Assembly: GCF_014648415.1 (NCBI RefSeq)
Contig: NZ_BMRB01000002.1
Coordinates: forward strand, 1,695,260 to 1,759,259
Length of the DNA stretch: 64,000 nt
Reading direction: 5' to 3'
DNA from: Actinokineospora fastidiosa
Lineage (GTDB): Bacteria; Actinomycetota; Actinomycetes; Mycobacteriales; Pseudonocardiaceae
The notes beneath the pieces are model-generated. The model searched no databases, was not told the DNA's origin, and saw only the letters and a list, made by a program, of their open reading frames with translations. Numbering within the stretch: position 1 is the stretch's first letter; every line of letters begins with the position of its first letter. Of this stretch, positions 55,263 through 64,000 are shown in pieces. The position numbers and the translations under genes are program-made.

Positions 55263-56573
55263 TCAGGCGGCCAGGAACCGGGGCAGCGGACGGGGGTCGG
55301 GCACCGGGCTCCACCGGCCGTCGACGACCTCGTAGTGGGCCCTCGGCCCGCGGGCCACGAGCAGCCGCAGCGCCCGGCCGAGCCGGTCGACGTGCTCGGG
55401 CGCGGTGCCCAGCCCGACGCTGGCGCGCACCGCCTGGGTGTCGCCGCGCGCCCGCCCGGCGAGCCTGCGCACGGCGATGTGGGCGCAGAACGCGCCGTCG
55501 CGCACGCCGATCCCGTGCTCGGCGGAGAGCACGGCCGCGGCCAGGCCCGCGTCGACGCCGTCCAGGGTGAAGCTGACGACGCCGACCCGGTCGTGGTCGG
55601 GCCCGAACAGCGCCAGCTCGGTGAGGCCGGGCACGTGCGCCAGCGCCGAGCGCAGCCGGGCCAGCAGCGTCTCCTCGTGCGCGACGACCTGCTCCCACGC
55701 CCCGGCGAGCGTCGTGCAGGCCACGGCCATGGCGTGCACGCCGACGACGTTGGGCGAGCCCGCCTCGTGCCGGTGCGGGGCGTCGGACCAGGTGACGGCG
55801 AACCCGTCGCCGACGACCTTGGTGGCCCCGCCGCCGACGAGGTACGGCTCGGCGGCCTGCAGCCAGTCGCCGGGGCCGACCAGCGCGCCCACGCCGAACG
55901 GCGCGTACAGCTTGTGGCCGGACAGCGCGACGTAGTCGACGCCGAGCGCGGTGATGTCCACCGGCCGGTGCGGGGCGAGCTGGGCGGCGTCGAGGACGAC
56001 GCGCGCGCCGTGCCGGTGGGCGACCTCGGCGAGCGCGGCCACCGGCCAGACCTCGCCGGTGACGTTGGACGCGCCGGTCAGCACGACCAGGCAGGCAGGC
56101 CGCTCGGCGAGCGCGCGGTCGAGCACGTCGACGGCGTCCTCGGCGCGGTCGGGCGTGCGCAGGTGGCGGGCGCCGCGCCAGGGCAGCAGCGCGGCGTGGT
56201 GCTCGGTGTCGAACAGCACGACCGATGCGTCCGACGGCAGGGCGCGGGCCAGCAGGTTGAGGCTGTCGGTGGTGTTGCGGGTGAACACCACGGCCGCGTC
56301 CGGACCGGCGCCGACGAAGCGGCGCAGCGCGTCGCGGGCGTTCTCGTAGACCCGGGTGGAGACCCGCGACGGGAAGCCCGCGCCCCGGTGCACCCCGGCG
56401 TACCAGGGCAGCAGCTCGTCGACCGCCGCCCGCACCGCGGCCAGGCTGGGCGCGCTGGCGGCGTGGTCGAGGTTGGCGTAGTCGATCAGCCTGCCGTCGA
56501 TCAGCGGCACGCGCTGGCCCGCGCCGACGACGGCGGGCGGGCCCTGATCGGGCAGGTGCGCGGCGAGCCCCAT
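55263..56573 (-). CDS. Cysteine-desulfurase-like class V aminotransferase
   Basis: 436-aa fold-type I PLP enzyme. The PLP Lys is in [16 protein letters not shown], with [14 protein letters not shown] upstream and [16 protein letters not shown] near the N-terminus. A Cys in [12 protein letters not shown] occupies the general region of the desulfurase catalytic loop. It resembles SufS/CsdA or selenocysteine-lyase types, but no suf genes are adjacent. The ATG at 56573 has GAGGAGG 7 nt upstream, the best ribosome site in this part of the window. It is separated from lspA by 23 nt on the same strand, so they may share a transcript. Confidence 0.8.
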   Translation of the reverse strand: MGLAAHLPDQGPPAVVGAGQRVPLIDGRLIDYANLDHAASAPSLAAVRAAVDELLPWYAGVHRGAGFPSRVSTRVYENARDALRRFVGAGPDAAVVFTRNTTDSLNLLARALPSDASVVLFDTEHHAALLPWRGARHLRTPDRAEDAVDVLDRALAERPACLVVLTGASNVTGEVWPVAALAEVAHRHGARVVLDAAQLAPHRPVDITALGVDYVALSGHKLYAPFGVGALVGPGDWLQAAEPYLVGGGATKVVGDGFAVTWSDAPHRHEAGSPNVVGVHAMAVACTTLAGAWEQVVAHEETLLARLRSALAHVPGLTELALFGPDHDRVGVVSFTLDGVDAGLAAAVLSAEHGIGVRDGAFCAHIAVRRLAGRARGDTQAVRASVGLGTAPEHVDRLGRALRLLVARGPRAHYEVVDGRWSPVPDPRPLPRFLAA

Positions 56574-56646
56574 GGACTACCTCCTCGGGCATGACGTCCT
56601 ACCGAAGGTAGCGAGGAGCGGGTCACCCGGCCTTATCCCAGAAGGC

Positions 56647-58128
56647 TCATGCGGTGCCGGTCTCGCCGCGCCAGCGCGCGTACCGGCCCGCGCGGTCGAC
56701 CGCCCGCAGCCGCGCCTCGGCCGCGTCGCGCACCGCCTCGGTGGTGACGATGAGGACGTGGTCGTCCTCCTGGAGGCGGGTGGTCGGGCCGGGGGTGAAC
56801 GCCCCGCCCGCGCGGGCGACCAGGCTGACCGTCGCCCCGGGCGGCAGGCGCAGCTCGCTGATGTAGACGCCGTGCAGCTTCGAGCCCTTGGGGATGGTGA
56901 TCTGCAGCAGGTGCGCGTCCAACTCGTCGAGGGAGGCGACGTCGACCTGCACCTCGTGCGCCTGCGCCGCCGAGTCGAGGCCGAGCACCCGGGCCAGCGG
57001 TTTCAGCGTGGTGCCCTGCACGAGGGTGAGCACGACGACGAGCACGAACACGGCGTCGACGAGCAGTTCGGACCCGGGTCTGCCCTGCGACAGCGGGATC
57101 ACCGCGAGCACGACGGGCACCGCGCCGCGCAGCCCGGCCCAGGACAGGAAGACCTGTTCTCGCCACGGCATGCCGAACCAGGTCGCCGACAGGGCGACGG
57201 AGAGCGGGCGGGCGATGAAGGTGACCACCGCGCCCGCGACCAGCCCCGGCACGATCGCGTCGAGCAGCCGTCCGGGGCTGGCGAACAGGCCGAGCAGCAC
57301 GAACAGCCCGATCTGGGCCAGCCAGCCCAGCCCCTCGGCGAAGGAGAGCGTGTCGGAGCGGTGCGGCAGCTTGGCGTTGCCGAGCACCAGGCCGGACAGG
57401 TAGGCCGCGAGCAGCCCGGAGGCGTGCACGGCCTGTCCCCCGGCGAAGGCGAGCACGCAGACGGACACCGCGGCCAGCGGGTACAGGCCGGTCGCGGGCA
57501 GCGCGGCCCGGCGCAGCGCCTGCGCGCCCAGCCAGCCGAGCGCGCCGCCGATGAGCGCGCCGACGGCGAGTTCGTAGACCATCAGCAGCGCCGCGTCCCA
57601 GCCGATCGGCTCGGTGCCGACGAGCAGCACGACGGCGATGTAGCAGGGGGCGTCGTTGATGCCGGACTCCAGCTCCAGCGAGCCCGCGAGCCTGCGGGTG
57701 ATCGGCAGCCTGCGCAGCACGCTGAACACCGCGGCGGCGTCGGTGGACGCCAGCACCGCGCCCCACAGCAGGGCTGTCCGCCAGTCAAGGCCGAGCACGT
57801 GGTGCAGGACCAGCCCGGCGACCCCGATGCTGATCAACACGCCCACAGTGGACAGCGCGAGCCCGGCGCCCACCGCGGGCCTGATGTCCGACCACCGCGT
57901 GGTCAGTCCACCCTCGACCAGGATCAGCACGAGGGCGGCGAGCCCGAGCGACTGGGTGAGTTCGGCGTCGGAGAACTGGATGCCGAGCCCGGACTCCCCG
58001 AGCAGCACCCCGATCCCCAGGTACAGCACGAGCGAGGGCAGTCCCAATCGGACGGACACCCGGACGGCCAACGCCGCCACGAGGATCACGGCCGCGCCCA
58101 CACCCAGGGCCGCGGTCAGCTCGCTCAC
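56647..58128 (-). CDS. CPA1-type potassium/proton antiporter with TrkA-C domain
   Basis: 493-aa transporter. About 12-13 membrane helices cover residues 1-385. The CPA1 ion-binding sequence is seen in GAVLASTDAAAVFSVL and in LELESGINDAP, and SWAGLRGAVPVVLAV is the usual Arg-containing block. A cytosolic C-terminal TrkA-C-like region (about 400-485, LHGVYISELRLPPGATVSLVAR and DDHVLIVTT) points to the NhaP2/CvrA group, which exports K+ or Na+ in exchange for protons. The GTG at 58128 has GGAGG 5 nt upstream. It is a single gene, with the sufS-like gene downstream. Confidence 0.88.
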   Translation of the reverse strand: MSELTAALGVGAAVILVAALAVRVSVRLGLPSLVLYLGIGVLLGESGLGIQFSDAELTQSLGLAALVLILVEGGLTTRWSDIRPAVGAGLALSTVGVLISIGVAGLVLHHVLGLDWRTALLWGAVLASTDAAAVFSVLRRLPITRRLAGSLELESGINDAPCYIAVVLLVGTEPIGWDAALLMVYELAVGALIGGALGWLGAQALRRAALPATGLYPLAAVSVCVLAFAGGQAVHASGLLAAYLSGLVLGNAKLPHRSDTLSFAEGLGWLAQIGLFVLLGLFASPGRLLDAIVPGLVAGAVVTFIARPLSVALSATWFGMPWREQVFLSWAGLRGAVPVVLAVIPLSQGRPGSELLVDAVFVLVVVLTLVQGTTLKPLARVLGLDSAAQAHEVQVDVASLDELDAHLLQITIPKGSKLHGVYISELRLPPGATVSLVARAGGAFTPGPTTRLQEDDHVLIVTTEAVRDAAEARLRAVDRAGRYARWRGETGTA

Positions 58129-58231
58129 CCACACCTCCCTCAGCCCGGGTGTCGCCCCGGGACCCGGGTCGCGCCCACACGCGACCGGCGGGCCCCATTC
58201 TCCACGGTGGGCGGGCCAGCAGCCCGGCACG

Positions 58232-58260
58232 CGCCGCGGTCCCGCGCGGCGGCCGCGGCG
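58232..58260 (-). terminator. Possible hairpin after the DUF167 gene
   Basis: CGCCGCGG at 58232-58239 can pair with CCGCGGCG at 58253-58260 across a 13-nt GC-rich loop, 4 nt beyond the stop of the DUF167 gene. The stem is short and the region is so GC-rich that it could be chance. Confidence 0.35.
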
Positions 58261-58263
58261 TGA

Positions 58264-58530
58264 TCACTTGCCCAGCAAGCGTTCCAGCGCCTCGGCGTGA
58301 TCGCCGGAGATCTCGATCACCTTGTCCCGGCCGCGCTCGCCGACGGCGATCACCACGTCGCGGGCGCGGACGCCGAACGCGTCGGCGACGGCCCTGCGCA
58401 CGGCCTCGTTCGCCTTGCCCTCCACGGCGGGCGCCTGCACCGCGACGACGAGCGCGTCGCCGTGGCGCCCGCCCACGGCGGTCCGGCGCGCGCCCGGCTT
58501 CACCCGGATGCCGAAACGCACACCCGCCAT
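58264..58530 (-). CDS. DUF167 (UPF0235/YggU) family protein
   Basis: 88-aa small basic protein. GIRVKPGARRTAVGG, ALVVAVQAPAVEGKANEAVRRAVADAFGV and VVIAVGERGRDKVIEI follow the family pattern exactly. The fold is known and the function is not. The ATG at 58530 puts the conserved VKPGA motif at residue 9. An in-frame ATG at 58575 adds nonconserved residues. It is divergent from the membrane protein gene at 58683. Confidence 0.85.
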   Translation of the reverse strand: MAGVRFGIRVKPGARRTAVGGRHGDALVVAVQAPAVEGKANEAVRRAVADAFGVRARDVVIAVGERGRDKVIEISGDHAEALERLLGK

Positions 58531-58682
58531 CCTGGCATTCGCCCGGTCGGCGCAGGTTTCTGCCCACTCGATCACCCGTCCGGACGCGGGCGGGCACCAC
58601 GGAAAGTTGCAGTACGCAAGGGCCTGAACGGCGGTCTAGCATGGGCCGAACCGCCGCGCGAAGGAGGTCGTCCGGGCACCCC

Positions 58683-59705
58683 ATGGCCACCGAACGCTGG
58701 AGTACCCGCCCCCACACCGTCGTCCTCCCCCGGCCCACGACCCCGCGCGCCACGCTGATCGCGCGCGGATCGCTGCTCGGCCTGGTGGGACTGGCCGCCG
58801 CGATCCGGGTCGCCGCGCTCGACGGGCCCGCGCAGCTCGGCGAGATCGGCCACGTCTTCCAGGTCCACACGCTGCGGAGCCTGGACACCGTTCCCAGCGG
58901 GGCGTCCACGCTGGCGCTGCTCCAACTCGCCGTCTACACCACGGCGACGGGCGCGTTCGGCAGGCACGACACCGGCCTGGCCGCCGTCCGCGAGCCGATG
59001 GTGCTCGCCGCGGTCGCGGTCGGCGTGGGGATCTGGTGGATGGCGCGCCGGATGGGGCTGTCCCGGTGGACGGCGGGCGCGGCGGTCGGGCTGGTGGCGG
59101 TGTCGCCGCTGGCGGTGGCCGCGCAACTCGGCGTGCGGCCGGAGAACCTGGCCGCGGCCTGGGCGGTCGCCGCGCTGGTGCTGTTCTGGACCCCGCACCG
59201 GCACCGCACCCTCGCCCCCGACCTGTGGGCGACCGCGTTCCTGGTCATCGCCGTGCTGACCGCGCCGGTCGCCATGGCGCTGGTCCCCACGGCGGCCTGG
59301 CTCATGTGGCGCAGGCGCAGGCGCAGGCTCTCGCTCATGGTCGGGTCGCTGTTCGCGCTCGGCGTGGGCATCGGCTGGCCGTCGACCAGCCTGCGCCCGA
59401 CGCCCGGCCCCGACTGGCTCGCGCTCGACCCGGTGCTCGCCGCCGCCGGGGTGTTCGCCGCGGTCGCCGCCCTGTTCTCCTTCCGGCTGCGCCCGCTCGC
59501 CGTGGGCGTGCTCGGGCTGATGGCGGTGGGCGCGGCCGTGCTCGCCGTGCCGTTCGCCGCCATCCTGCTGGCGGGCACGATCGAACGCGGGCTCACCCAC
59601 CAGGCCAGGACGGGCCGCCACACCCTGGTCCACCCGTACCGCACGCCGACGGCGGCGCTGGCGGGCACGGTTCTGCTGGCCGCCATGGGCGTCTGGGTCC
59701 TTTAG
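58683..59705 (+). CDS. Polytopic membrane protein (GT-C-like glycosyltransferase candidate)
   Basis: 340-aa membrane protein with about eight to nine hydrophobic helices. An exposed loop after helix 1 (ALDGPAQLGEIGHVFQVHTL) includes acidic residues in the position where GT-C mannosyltransferases hold their catalytic Asp, and the helix pattern is similar, but the expected DDE motif is not clear. I therefore call only a GT39-like membrane protein with low certainty on function. The starts ATG 58683 and ATG 58641 are both possible. An AAGGAGG site at about 58661 fits neither well. Confidence 0.55.
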   Translation: MATERWSTRPHTVVLPRPTTPRATLIARGSLLGLVGLAAAIRVAALDGPAQLGEIGHVFQVHTLRSLDTVPSGASTLALLQLAVYTTATGAFGRHDTGLAAVREPMVLAAVAVGVGIWWMARRMGLSRWTAGAAVGLVAVSPLAVAAQLGVRPENLAAAWAVAALVLFWTPHRHRTLAPDLWATAFLVIAVLTAPVAMALVPTAAWLMWRRRRRRLSLMVGSLFALGVGIGWPSTSLRPTPGPDWLALDPVLAAAGVFAAVAALFSFRLRPLAVGVLGLMAVGAAVLAVPFAAILLAGTIERGLTHQARTGRHTLVHPYRTPTAALAGTVLLAAMGVWVL

Positions 59706-59725
59706 GTCCTAACTGATCAGTGGTC

Positions 59726-60262
59726 CTAGGCGACGGACGACGGCGCGTACGCGCTTGGTGCAGCCGGACCGCTGTTCGATCGGTGGCAGATCGCCAGAAG
59801 GGCGAACCAGACCAGGATCAGGATGCCCGCCGGGCGCAGGAACGATTCCGGGAGCACATTACCCACGAAGGAGTACCCGGCCAGCCAGAGACCCGTGACC
59901 ACGCCGACCACCCGGACCGGCCAGGTCCTGCTGACCAGGGAACTCGACACGATCCAGACGCCTGCGAGGACGTGCCCGCCGAGCCGGACCGCCCAGGCGG
60001 TGTCGTAGGCGACGTCGTTGATCATCAGGATGCCCGCGAGCACGTCCAGCGCCACCCAGCCGTACCCAGCCGCCTTCGCCCACGGGGCCGCGTCCAGGCG
60101 CGAGACGAGGAAGAGGATGGAGAGGTGGAAGAAGACCCCCAGGTATTCGCCCCACGCCACGTGCGGTTCCACGAAGAAGGCGACCACGGCCGGGAGGAAC
60201 AGCACGAGCGGGAGAAGCGCAAGAACGCGCAGGCTGGCGTAGTGCCGTCGGGCGTCGAGCAT
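59726..60262 (-). CDS. Membrane protein divergent from MarR
   Basis: 178-aa protein with about six hydrophobic helices. It begins with a basic N-terminus (MLDARRHYASLRV), and the rest is nearly all membrane helices (LALLPLVLFLPAVVAFFV, LGVFFHLSILFLVSRL, and so on), with a polar tail. I do not recognise the family. The ATG at 60262 has AAGGA 8 nt upstream. It is divergent from marR, with only 60 nt between the starts, so it shares a regulatory region with it. It is the likely target of the MarR regulator. Its end lies 20 nt past the end of the convergent membrane-protein gene. Confidence 0.6.
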   Translation of the reverse strand: MLDARRHYASLRVLALLPLVLFLPAVVAFFVEPHVAWGEYLGVFFHLSILFLVSRLDAAPWAKAAGYGWVALDVLAGILMINDVAYDTAWAVRLGGHVLAGVWIVSSSLVSRTWPVRVVGVVTGLWLAGYSFVGNVLPESFLRPAGILILVWFALLAICHRSNSGPAAPSAYAPSSVA

Positions 60263-60312
60263 CGAGGAAGTCCTTAGGTGCGAGCTGCTTGTAGGGTCGA
60301 ACGGCAGAAGGG

Positions 60313-60334
60313 AGGTGTTGACATGTCAACACCT
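60313..60334. promoter_or_regulatory. 22-bp perfect palindrome over the marR ribosome site and start
   Basis: The half-site AGGTGTTGACA is followed directly by its exact reverse complement. The axis is between A and T of the marR ATG (60323/60324), and the left half contains the GGAGG-type ribosome site. MarR proteins bind palindromes of this size, so autoregulation is likely. The 5' codons (TCA ACA CCT) are rare for this genome. The geometry equals that at 15773-15794. Confidence 0.75.
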
Positions 60335-60763
60335 GGTCCGGCCGAGTCGACGGAGCTGTGGCTGCTGTGGAAGCGCGCGCATGAGCTGGTCCGCGCCGCG
60401 GTCGTCGCCGACATGACCACGGCGTCCGGCCTCTCCGAGGCGGAGCTGAGTGTGTTGGTGTGCCTGCACGAATCGGGCGGTGTCCTGCGGCAGAACGCCA
60501 TCGCCGCGGCCCTGGGCTGGGACCGGACCCGGCTCTCGCACCTGCTGACCAGGATGGAGAAACGCGACTACCTCGTGCGCGCGAAGGTCGCGAACGGGGT
60601 CGAGGTCACCCTGCGACCGGCGGGACGGCGCACGGTCGAGGCGTCGGTGCCGAGCCTGAACGACTCGACCCGCCGCCACCTGCTGGACCGCCTCGGCCCC
60701 GACGACGCGAAGGCGCTCAGGGACATCGTCGAGCGATTGCTCTCCGGCGAGGACGGCCGCTGA
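60323..60763 (+). CDS. MarR-family regulator
   Basis: 146-aa winged-helix dimeric regulator. The DNA-binding part runs SELSVLVCLHESGGVLRQ-type sequence, then NAIAAALGWDRTRLSHLLTRMEKRDYLVRA as the recognition helix and wing (residues about 45-100). Helices for dimerisation lie at both ends. The ligand is unknown. The ATG at 60323 has GGAGG 8 nt upstream, and the 22-bp palindrome covers both. It is divergent from the six-helix membrane protein and convergent with the penicillin-binding protein gene (66 nt away). Confidence 0.88.
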   Translation: MSTPGPAESTELWLLWKRAHELVRAAVVADMTTASGLSEAELSVLVCLHESGGVLRQNAIAAALGWDRTRLSHLLTRMEKRDYLVRAKVANGVEVTLRPAGRRTVEASVPSLNDSTRRHLLDRLGPDDAKALRDIVERLLSGEDGR

Positions 60764-60828
60764 CCGACCGACGCAGTCGCCCGCGAGCCGCGTAAGCACG
60801 CAGGCGATCCAGCTCAGGACCTGCTCGT

Positions 60829-62403
60829 CTAGAGCCCGCCGAGGAACCGGCCGACGGCCGTCACCGCGGGCCCGGATGTTCCCGCGCCCTCGACCAGCAC
60901 CGCGAAGGCGACGTCGCCGCGGTACCCGGCGAACCAGCCGTGCGCGACGCGCCCGTCACCGAACTGCGCCGTCCCGGTCTTGCCCGCCACGGCCCCGTAC
61001 CGCCCCAGCGCCGAGCCGGTGCCGGAGGTGACCACCGCGCGCATCATCGTCCGCAGTGCGGCGACGGTCCCGGGCGCTGGCGCCTCGTACCCGCGGTTGA
61101 CCTGCGTCTCCAGCTCGTCGTAGAGGCGCGGGGTCACCGCGTCGCCGCGGGCGACGGTCGCGGCCATGAGCGCGAGCCCGAACGGGCTGGCCTGCACGGT
61201 GCCCTGCCCGATGGCGTTCTCCACCTGCTGGGGCGTGCCGTTCGCCGGGTCGACGCCGCCGGTCTGCGTGGTGATCCCCGGGATCTCGAAGTCGGCGGCG
61301 AGGCCGAACCGCGCGGCCGCCGCCGACAGCGAGTCGCCGGGCAGGTCGGCGGCCAGCGCCGCGAACGTCGTGTTGCACGAGCGGGCGAACGCCGTCGTCA
61401 GCGGCACGGCGCCCAGCTCGAAGCCGTCGTTGCGGATGCGGCGCGTGCCGATCGTGGCCTCGCCGGGGCAGGGCAGCACGGTGCCCGCGTCCGCCGCCCC
61501 CGCGGACAGCACGGCCGACGCCGTCACGATCTTGAACGTCGACCCCGGCGGGTACAGCCCGTTGAGCGCGTTCGTCCCCGTGGCCGCCGAGTTCTGCGCC
61601 ACGGCGAGGATCCCGCCGTCGGAGGCGTCGATCGCCACCAGGTACGCGGGCGCCTTCACCGCGTCCACCGCGGCCTGGGCCGCCGCCTGCGCCTCGATGT
61701 CCACAGTGGACGTGATCGGTTTCGCCGAATCGCCCGCCAGCAGTTCCGCCTTCTCCTTGCCCGCGCCGTCGACGATGACGACCGCAGGACTCCCGGCCGA
61801 CTCCCCGCCTGCCGCGCGGACCATGGCCGGTCCCAGGACCCGTCCGGCCGAGGGCACCGACGCCCCGCCGCGCACCAGCGGCCTGCCGTCGCGGTCGACC
61901 ACGGCCACCTCCGGGGCGACGCGCAGGGCCAGCCGCGTGCCGTCGGCCAGCTTCGGGTGCACGACGCCCGGCGCCCAGCGCACCTTCCACTGCCCGTCCC
62001 GTCGGGCCAGGCCGAACTCGGTGGTGTAGCTCAGGGTGCGGTCGTCATCGAGCGTCCACCCCACCTCCGCGGTCGCCCGCGCGGACTCCCCGGACTCGGC
62101 GACCGGCCCGCTGAGGACCACGCTCAGCGTCCGCGGGCCCACCGCCTGCCGCGCGCTCGTCAGCGCCGCCCGCGCCACGTCCGGCCTGTCGGTCAGCGCG
62201 GCCGCGGCGGCGTGGTCGGCCCGCGCCCACGCCGCGGCGAAGTCCTCCCCCACCTCCTGCGCGGAGGCCACCGGCTTCTCCTCGGCCACCGGCGCAGGCG
62301 GCGGTGAGTCGTCGCCCAGCAGCACGAAGTACGCGAACAGCACGATGGCCACGCAGGCCACGCCGCCGATGGACAGGATCAAGCGTCTGGCGCCGTCGGA
62401 CAC
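60829..62403 (-). CDS. Penicillin-binding protein (class B transpeptidase, MecA-N type)
   Basis: 524-aa membrane-anchored peptidoglycan transpeptidase. One N-terminal helix (LILSIGGVACVAIVLFAYFVLL) is followed by an NTF2-like MecA-N domain (residues about 50-150), a dimerisation region, and the transpeptidase domain with all three active-site motifs: PGSTFK (Ser nucleophile), SCN, and GKTGTAQ. This layout is like M. tuberculosis PbpA-related or Rv2864c lipoprotein-type PBPs. The start is GTG 62403, with GGGGGT 8 nt upstream. A TTG at 62418 is an alternative. A terminator separates it from ileS. Confidence 0.9.
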   Translation of the reverse strand: MSDGARRLILSIGGVACVAIVLFAYFVLLGDDSPPPAPVAEEKPVASAQEVGEDFAAAWARADHAAAAALTDRPDVARAALTSARQAVGPRTLSVVLSGPVAESGESARATAEVGWTLDDDRTLSYTTEFGLARRDGQWKVRWAPGVVHPKLADGTRLALRVAPEVAVVDRDGRPLVRGGASVPSAGRVLGPAMVRAAGGESAGSPAVVIVDGAGKEKAELLAGDSAKPITSTVDIEAQAAAQAAVDAVKAPAYLVAIDASDGGILAVAQNSAATGTNALNGLYPPGSTFKIVTASAVLSAGAADAGTVLPCPGEATIGTRRIRNDGFELGAVPLTTAFARSCNTTFAALAADLPGDSLSAAAARFGLAADFEIPGITTQTGGVDPANGTPQQVENAIGQGTVQASPFGLALMAATVARGDAVTPRLYDELETQVNRGYEAPAPGTVAALRTMMRAVVTSGTGSALGRYGAVAGKTGTAQFGDGRVAHGWFAGYRGDVAFAVLVEGAGTSGPAVTAVGRFLGGL

Positions 62404-62447
62404 GTCACGAACCCCCAAGCTCCCCAGGCAACGCCCCCACGATGCCA

Positions 62448-62482
62448 GAGGAGCGGCCCCCGGGACCCGGGAACCGCTCCTC
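62448..62482 (-). terminator. Hairpin terminator after ileS
   Basis: A 9-bp stem (GAGGAGCGG at 62448-62456 with CCGCTCCTC at 62474-62482) encloses a 17-nt loop that itself holds a CCCGGG repeat. It lies 14 nt beyond the ileS stop. Confidence 0.65.
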
Positions 62483-62496
62483 AGCGCACAGAACCG

Positions 62497-64000
62497 TTAC
62501 CGCTTCACCACATCCACGCGCACCGCGACGCCGTCGCCCACCGTGCCGGTCGACCCGCCGTCGACCGACCCGTGGGAGACCTCGTCAGCCAGGGTCTCCC
62601 CGGCGATGAACTCCCGGTGCGCCGCCGCGGCGTCGAGGACCTCGGCGGGCGCGTCGACCGTCAGCGCGATCCGGTCGGACACCGCGAGCCCGGCGTCGCG
62701 CCGCGCCTGCTGCACGACGCGCACCAGGTCACGCGCCATGCCCTCGGCGGCCAGCTCGGCGGTGACGGTCGTGTCCAGCACGACCAGCCCGCCGGGCAGC
62801 TCGGCCGTCGCGCCCGGGTCGACCGCGACGAGCCGCCGCTCGTACTCGCCCTCCAGCAGCGCGATCCCGGCCGCGACGACGGCGCCGGACTCGTCCGTCG
62901 ACCACTCGCCCGCCTTGACGGCCTTGATCACCTTCTGCACGTCCTTGCCCAGCCGCGGCCCGCACGCCCGCGCGTTCACCGCGAGCTCGAACCGGCCGTG
63001 CGCGGCGACGTCGGTGGTCAGCTCGACCGCCTTGACGTTGACCTCGTCGCGGATCAGCTCGACGAACGGCTCCAGCACCGCCACGTCCTCGGCGGCGACC
63101 AGCAGCGAGGCCAGCGGCAGCCGCACGCGCAGCTTGTTGGCCTTGCGCAGGGCCAGCGCCGACGAGCACACCTGCCGCACCCGGTCCATGGCCGCGACCA
63201 GCGCGTCGTCGGCGGGCAGCGCGTCGTCGGCAGGCCAGTCGGCCAGGTGCACCGACCGCTCGCCGGTCAGCCCCCGCCAGACCACCTCGGTGGTCAGCGG
63301 CAGCAGCGGCGCGGCGACCCGGCAGACCGTCTCCAGCACGGTGTGCAGGGTGTCGATCGCGTCGGTGTCGCCGGACCAGAACCGGTCCCGCGAGCGGCGC
63401 ACGTACCAGTTGGTCAGGACCTCGAGGAACTCGCGCACCGACTGGCACGCCCCGGAGATGTCGTAGGTGTCCATCGCCTCGGTGACGGACTCCACGAGCT
63501 GCCGGGTCTTGGCCAGCGCGTACCGGTCCAGCACGTGCTGGGAGTCGGTGCGCCACGCGCCTTCCTTGCCCTCGGCGTTGGCGTAGAGCGCGAGGAAGTA
63601 GTACGAGTTCCACAGCGGCAGCACGGCCTGGCGCACGGCGTCGCGGATGCCCCGCTCGGTGACGACGAGGTCGCCGCCGCGCAGGATGGGCGAGGCCATG
63701 AGGAACCAGCGCATCGCGTCCGAGCCGTCCCGGACGAACACCTCGTTGATGTCCGGGTAGTTGCGCAGCGACTTGGACATCTTCTGCCCGTCGTCGCCGA
63801 GCACGATCCCGTGCGCGATGCAGTTGGTGAACGCAGGCCGGTCGAACAGCGCCGTCGCCACCACGTGCATCGTGTAGAACCAGCCGCGCGTCTGGTTGTT
63901 GTACTCGACGATGAAGTCGCCCGGGTAGTGGTCCTCGAACCACTCGCGGTTCTCGAACGGGTAGTGCACCTGGGCGAAGGACATCGAGCCGGACTCGAAC
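62497..64000 (-). CDS. ileS: Isoleucyl-tRNA synthetase, C-terminal part (cut by window edge)
   Basis: Charges tRNA-Ile and is essential for translation. The last 501 codons are visible. They contain the class I signature KMSKS in [10 protein letters not shown], the preceding block [21 protein letters not shown], and the anticodon-binding domain ([20 protein letters not shown]). The C-terminal extension ([13 protein letters not shown] region, [23 protein letters not shown] in part) fits the eukaryote-like IleS2 type, which is often mupirocin resistant, though this needs the missing half to decide. The frame remains open to base 64000 (FESGSMSF). The editing domain and HIGH motif lie outside. 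Confidence 0.95.
   Translation of the reverse strand, partial: FESGSMSFAQVHYPFENREWFEDHYPGDFIVEYNNQTRGWFYTMHVVATALFDRPAFTNCIAHGIVLGDDGQKMSKSLRNYPDINEVFVRDGSDAMRWFLMASPILRGGDLVVTERGIRDAVRQAVLPLWNSYYFLALYANAEGKEGAWRTDSQHVLDRYALAKTRQLVESVTEAMDTYDISGACQSVREFLEVLTNWYVRRSRDRFWSGDTDAIDTLHTVLETVCRVAAPLLPLTTEVVWRGLTGERSVHLADWPADDALPADDALVAAMDRVRQVCSSALALRKANKLRVRLPLASLLVAAEDVAVLEPFVELIRDEVNVKAVELTTDVAAHGRFELAVNARACGPRLGKDVQKVIKAVKAGEWSTDESGAVVAAGIALLEGEYERRLVAVDPGATAELPGGLVVLDTTVTAELAAEGMARDLVRVVQQARRDAGLAVSDRIALTVDAPAEVLDAAAAHREFIAGETLADEVSHGSVDGGSTGTVGDGVAVRVDVVKR

Overview
The window is high-GC actinobacterial chromosome, most likely from a Pseudonocardiaceae-type bacterium. Evidence for this: strong G/C third-position bias, many GTG starts, bifunctional PriA instead of separate HisA and TrpF, the actinobacterial BioB auxiliary protein BsaP, an F420/PPOX-type protein, and gene order that matches the Mycobacterium tuberculosis ileS-lspA ... 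dnaE1 ... bioA/bioD ... bioB-Rv1590-Rv1591 ... Rv1593c-nadABC ... hisDCBHAFI-trpECBA-lgt segment (recalled from memory, not searched). It is mostly a core biosynthetic and housekeeping region read on the minus strand, interrupted by small accessory islands. No rRNA, tRNA, insertion sequence, integrase, prophage or CRISPR array was recognised.

Layout from left to right. 1-5071 holds gltD (cut by the window edge) and gltB. 5245-7645 holds a methyltransferase, lgt and a Uma2-type protein. 7751-12782 is the trp operon trpE-(membrane protein)-trpC-trpB-trpA, closed by a strong hairpin. 12867-14908 holds a TetR regulator and hisF-(membrane protein)-hisI. 14975-20070 is an accessory island: a helical protein, a disulfide-oxidoreductase-like flavoprotein, a 0.5-kb block of about a dozen 19-bp palindromes, a secreted S1-protease homologue lacking catalytic His and Ser, a Tat-exported PhoD-like phosphatase and a PPOX protein. 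20067-21494 holds priA and hisH. 21595-26437 is a second island: a small membrane protein, a secreted beta-propeller protein, KptA, a membrane protein, SoxR and an Imm26-like protein. 26493-29672 holds hisD-hisC-hisB plus a newly called 52-aa membrane protein. 29742-34618 holds a class V PLP enzyme, a peptide-type solute-binding lipoprotein, a nitrilase-family amidase and a P450.

34692-38907 is the NAD cluster nadA-nadB-nadC with divergent nrtR. 38950-44119 holds a Lon-N protein and the biotin genes bioB-bsaP, bioD and bioA with a glutaredoxin. 44131-48016 holds a membrane protein, a secreted glucuronyl C5-epimerase-like protein and a second P450. 48066-56573 holds dnaE, a uridine-kinase-like protein, a winged-helix/linker/beta protein, rluD, lspA and a SufS-like enzyme. 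56647-62403 holds a CPA1-type antiporter, a DUF167 protein, membrane proteins, MarR and a penicillin-binding protein. ileS runs off the right edge.

Coupling is tight: hisD/C/B, nadA/B/C, trpC/B/A, hisF/membrane protein/hisI and lspA/rluD overlap by 1-8 nt, implying co-translation. The most unusual observations are the palindrome array at 16704-17239, two 22-bp perfect palindromes whose dyad axis falls exactly inside a start ATG (15783 and 60323), the catalytically dead protease, and a recurring oligomer CCACAG[A/T]GGAC that appears to force rare codons inside genes.
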